Below, in pieces: positions 62,190 to 64,000 of a DNA stretch of 64,000 bases. Below the pieces are notes generated by a model that saw only the letters and a program-made list of their open reading frames with translations, was not told where the DNA came from and searched no databases. Numbering within the stretch: the stretch's first letter is position 1; every line of letters begins with the position of its first letter. This DNA comes from Serilophus lunatus (taxonomy: Eukaryota; Chordata; Aves; Passeriformes; Eurylaimidae): the NCBI GenBank assembly GCA_013399895.1, contig VXBA01003824.1, positions 276,755 through 340,754 on the forward strand, read 5' to 3'. Made by a program: the position numbers and the translations under genes.

Positions 62190-62787
62190 AGCCAAGAGTG
62201 TCCTGGGTTGCACTGGGAAGAGTGTGACCAGCAGTTTGAGGCAGATGATCCTCCTCCTCTTCTACTCACTCCTACTTAGGCCACATCTGGAGCACTGTGT
62301 TCAATTATGGGCTACTCAGTACAAGAAAGACTAGGAGCTTTTACAGAGTAAAAAAGCTTCCTAGTAGAAGCCCACAGAGATGATGAGAGGTGGAGCACCT
62401 CTTTTATGAGGAGAGAGTGGGGGAAACATGTCTATTTAGTCTAAAGAAGACTGAGAGGAGATCTCCCTTGTTAACGCGTATCAATATCTCAAAGGTGAGT
62501 GCCAAGAAGATGGTGCCAGACTCTTTTCAGTGGCACCCAGCAACATGACAAGGAGCAATGACTATAAACTAAACACAAGTTTCACCTCAACATGAGGAAG
62601 AATGCCTTTGCCTTGAGGGTGGCAGGCTGCAACAGGAGATTATGGAGTTTGTCTCTCTGGAGATATTCAAAACCCACCTAGACATGTTCCTGTGTAACCG
62701 CTCAAGGAGACCCTGCCTTGAAAGAGTAGTTGGACTAGATGATCTCCAGAGGTCCCTTTCAACATCAACAATTCTGTGATTATGTGA
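62190..62787 (+). mobile_element. Old CR1 3' end
   Basis: Diverged CR1 tail on the plus strand: GTCCTGGGTTGCACTGGGAA, TTAGGCCACATCTGGAGCAC, GACTCTTTTCAGTGGCACCC and the final GACTAGATGATCTCCAGAGG followed by CAACAATTCTGTGATTATGTG. Frequent indels destroy the frame. It belongs to an older subfamily than the 49.7-kb copy. Confidence 0.9.
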
Positions 62788-64000
62788 TTTTTAGAAAACT
62801 GCACACTATCATACTCTGATCTCTTTCTCACGTGATAATAAAACCCATGGTTTCACACATAAGCTAAAGACTAATTCCTTTATTTAATAAGCATTACTTT
62901 GCATTTGTCAATACTTATCTTCTTTTTCACTTTCTTTTCAGTATGATGTCCATCAACAATTTTTCCTGTCAGCTATACTGAACTATCCATAAGGCTCCAA
63001 ACTGTATGACAGCATATGCAGGCCACCGCTATTCCAATTAGTTTATGAAACAAGGCAGCTCTGAATACAAGGATACCTTCTTCTAGTGTAAAAACTGACA
63101 AATATTTCCCATGTCTCATTTTTTAACTTCTAAATCATGCATAAAAAAATTATTAAAAATTTAAAGGAAAATATTTAAAGCAATAATACACTGTAACATG
63201 GCTCCTGAGTACAACCAGTATACTTTTAAAATCTTTTAATTGCTTTTTTTTTTTTTTTTTGCAAAGGCAACATCTCCAAGTGGAAAACTTGTCCATAAAA
63301 ATATGCATGAACAAGAAAAGACTCAGATGGAAAAGAGAGCTGCATACACTAAAATGAAAAGAAAAAAAGACATAAATCAAGAAAGAAAAGTCACAACTTC
63401 CTTTTCTCTTCATTTAACCTTGTTTGGCACCTGTATAGAAAGAGGAAAAAACAAAACCAAAATCAAGAAGGCAATTAGCTTGAATATAATTAATGTTGAA
63501 GAGGTCCTAAGACATTGTGCTCAAGGAAATATGAAAAATCACAGTGTATGGAGTAATATGAAATAAGCATTTTCTTTGCTTCACATTTTCTCATACTATT
63601 AATATGAAAGAAAAAACAAATGTAACATTTCTAAGAAATTACTCAATCCTCTAAGAAACTGAACTAGTTTGATCCATTACTTTAACTTCCTCATGGCAAG
63701 ATTTTCATGAATTATTTTCTAGATGTTTGTTTTACATGGCATAGAAATTTATTAAGACTCTACATTTATAAATTATACTTTTGAACAGAAGTAGAAAAGT
63801 CTATTTTCAGTCCTTAAATTACATGGGTAAATTATAAGAGTGCCTTATGAAAACTTCATGGAATTCTGCTGTATACAATCAAATAAGATATGACTTTGAG
63901 AAGGAGACACCTCAGTTCTTTGGCAACAAAACTGAATGGAGCTTTCCAAATAAAGGAGAATTTGTTACTTAAAAAGCTAGAAACAGGTTATAAGCCATTT

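Larger units (their letters stand above)
56023..64000 (-). other. ADAMTS19 intron upstream of w1 (partial)
   Basis: At least 7,978 bp. I looked for the preceding catalytic-domain exon (sequence leading to the DTVG-type junction) on the minus strand and found none. Contains a solo LTR (57.66-58.17 kb) and an old CR1 (62.19-62.79 kb), plus a T run near 63,243-63,260. Confidence 0.7.

Overview
This is a vertebrate, almost certainly avian, genomic window. It is AT-rich, intron-dominated DNA carrying many copies of CR1 (chicken repeat 1) LINE retrotransposons and two solo LTRs that look like avian ERV-L-type LTRs. Nothing in it is prokaryotic: there are no operons, CRISPR arrays or origins.

The whole window lies inside one gene on the minus strand, ADAMTS19, a secreted zinc metalloprotease with thrombospondin repeats. 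I could place 14 internal coding exons (called w1 to w14 in transcript order) by homology, AG/GT splice sites and phase-compatible junctions. They begin in the metalloprotease catalytic domain (w1, 55,917-56,022) and run leftwards through the disintegrin-like, first TSP1, cysteine-rich, spacer and further TSP1 modules to the start of TSP1-5 (w14, 3,377-3,529). Together they encode about 643 complete codons, roughly half of a protein of about 1,200 residues. The signal peptide, prodomain and first part of the catalytic domain lie beyond the right edge. The rest of the last TSP1 repeat and the C-terminal PLAC region lie beyond the left edge.

Mobile elements, left to right: a solo LTR (13,118-16,738, with 5-bp target duplications) split by a nested, nearly EN-RT-complete CR1 (13,329-16,396); an old antisense-oriented CR1 EN/RT fragment (about 17,690-19,070); CR1 3' ends at 29.9-30.6, 39.8-40.0, 49.1 and 49.7-50.6 kb on the minus strand; CR1 pieces at 32.1, 52.8 and 62.2-62.8 kb on the plus strand; and a second solo LTR at 57.66-58.17 kb. 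Simple repeats, a 33-base assembly gap (36,573-36,605) and one ambiguous base (1,088) complete the inventory.

The main anomaly is exon w3 (41,509-41,661). It carries two extra bases that break the frame and give an early stop, while the other 13 exons are open and phase-consistent. It is either an assembly or sequencing error or a real loss-of-function allele. I found no evidence for a novel multi-gene system. The most interesting structures are the frameshift, the LTR/CR1 nesting, a weak donor at w13, and homopolymer or microsatellite tracts next to splice sites.
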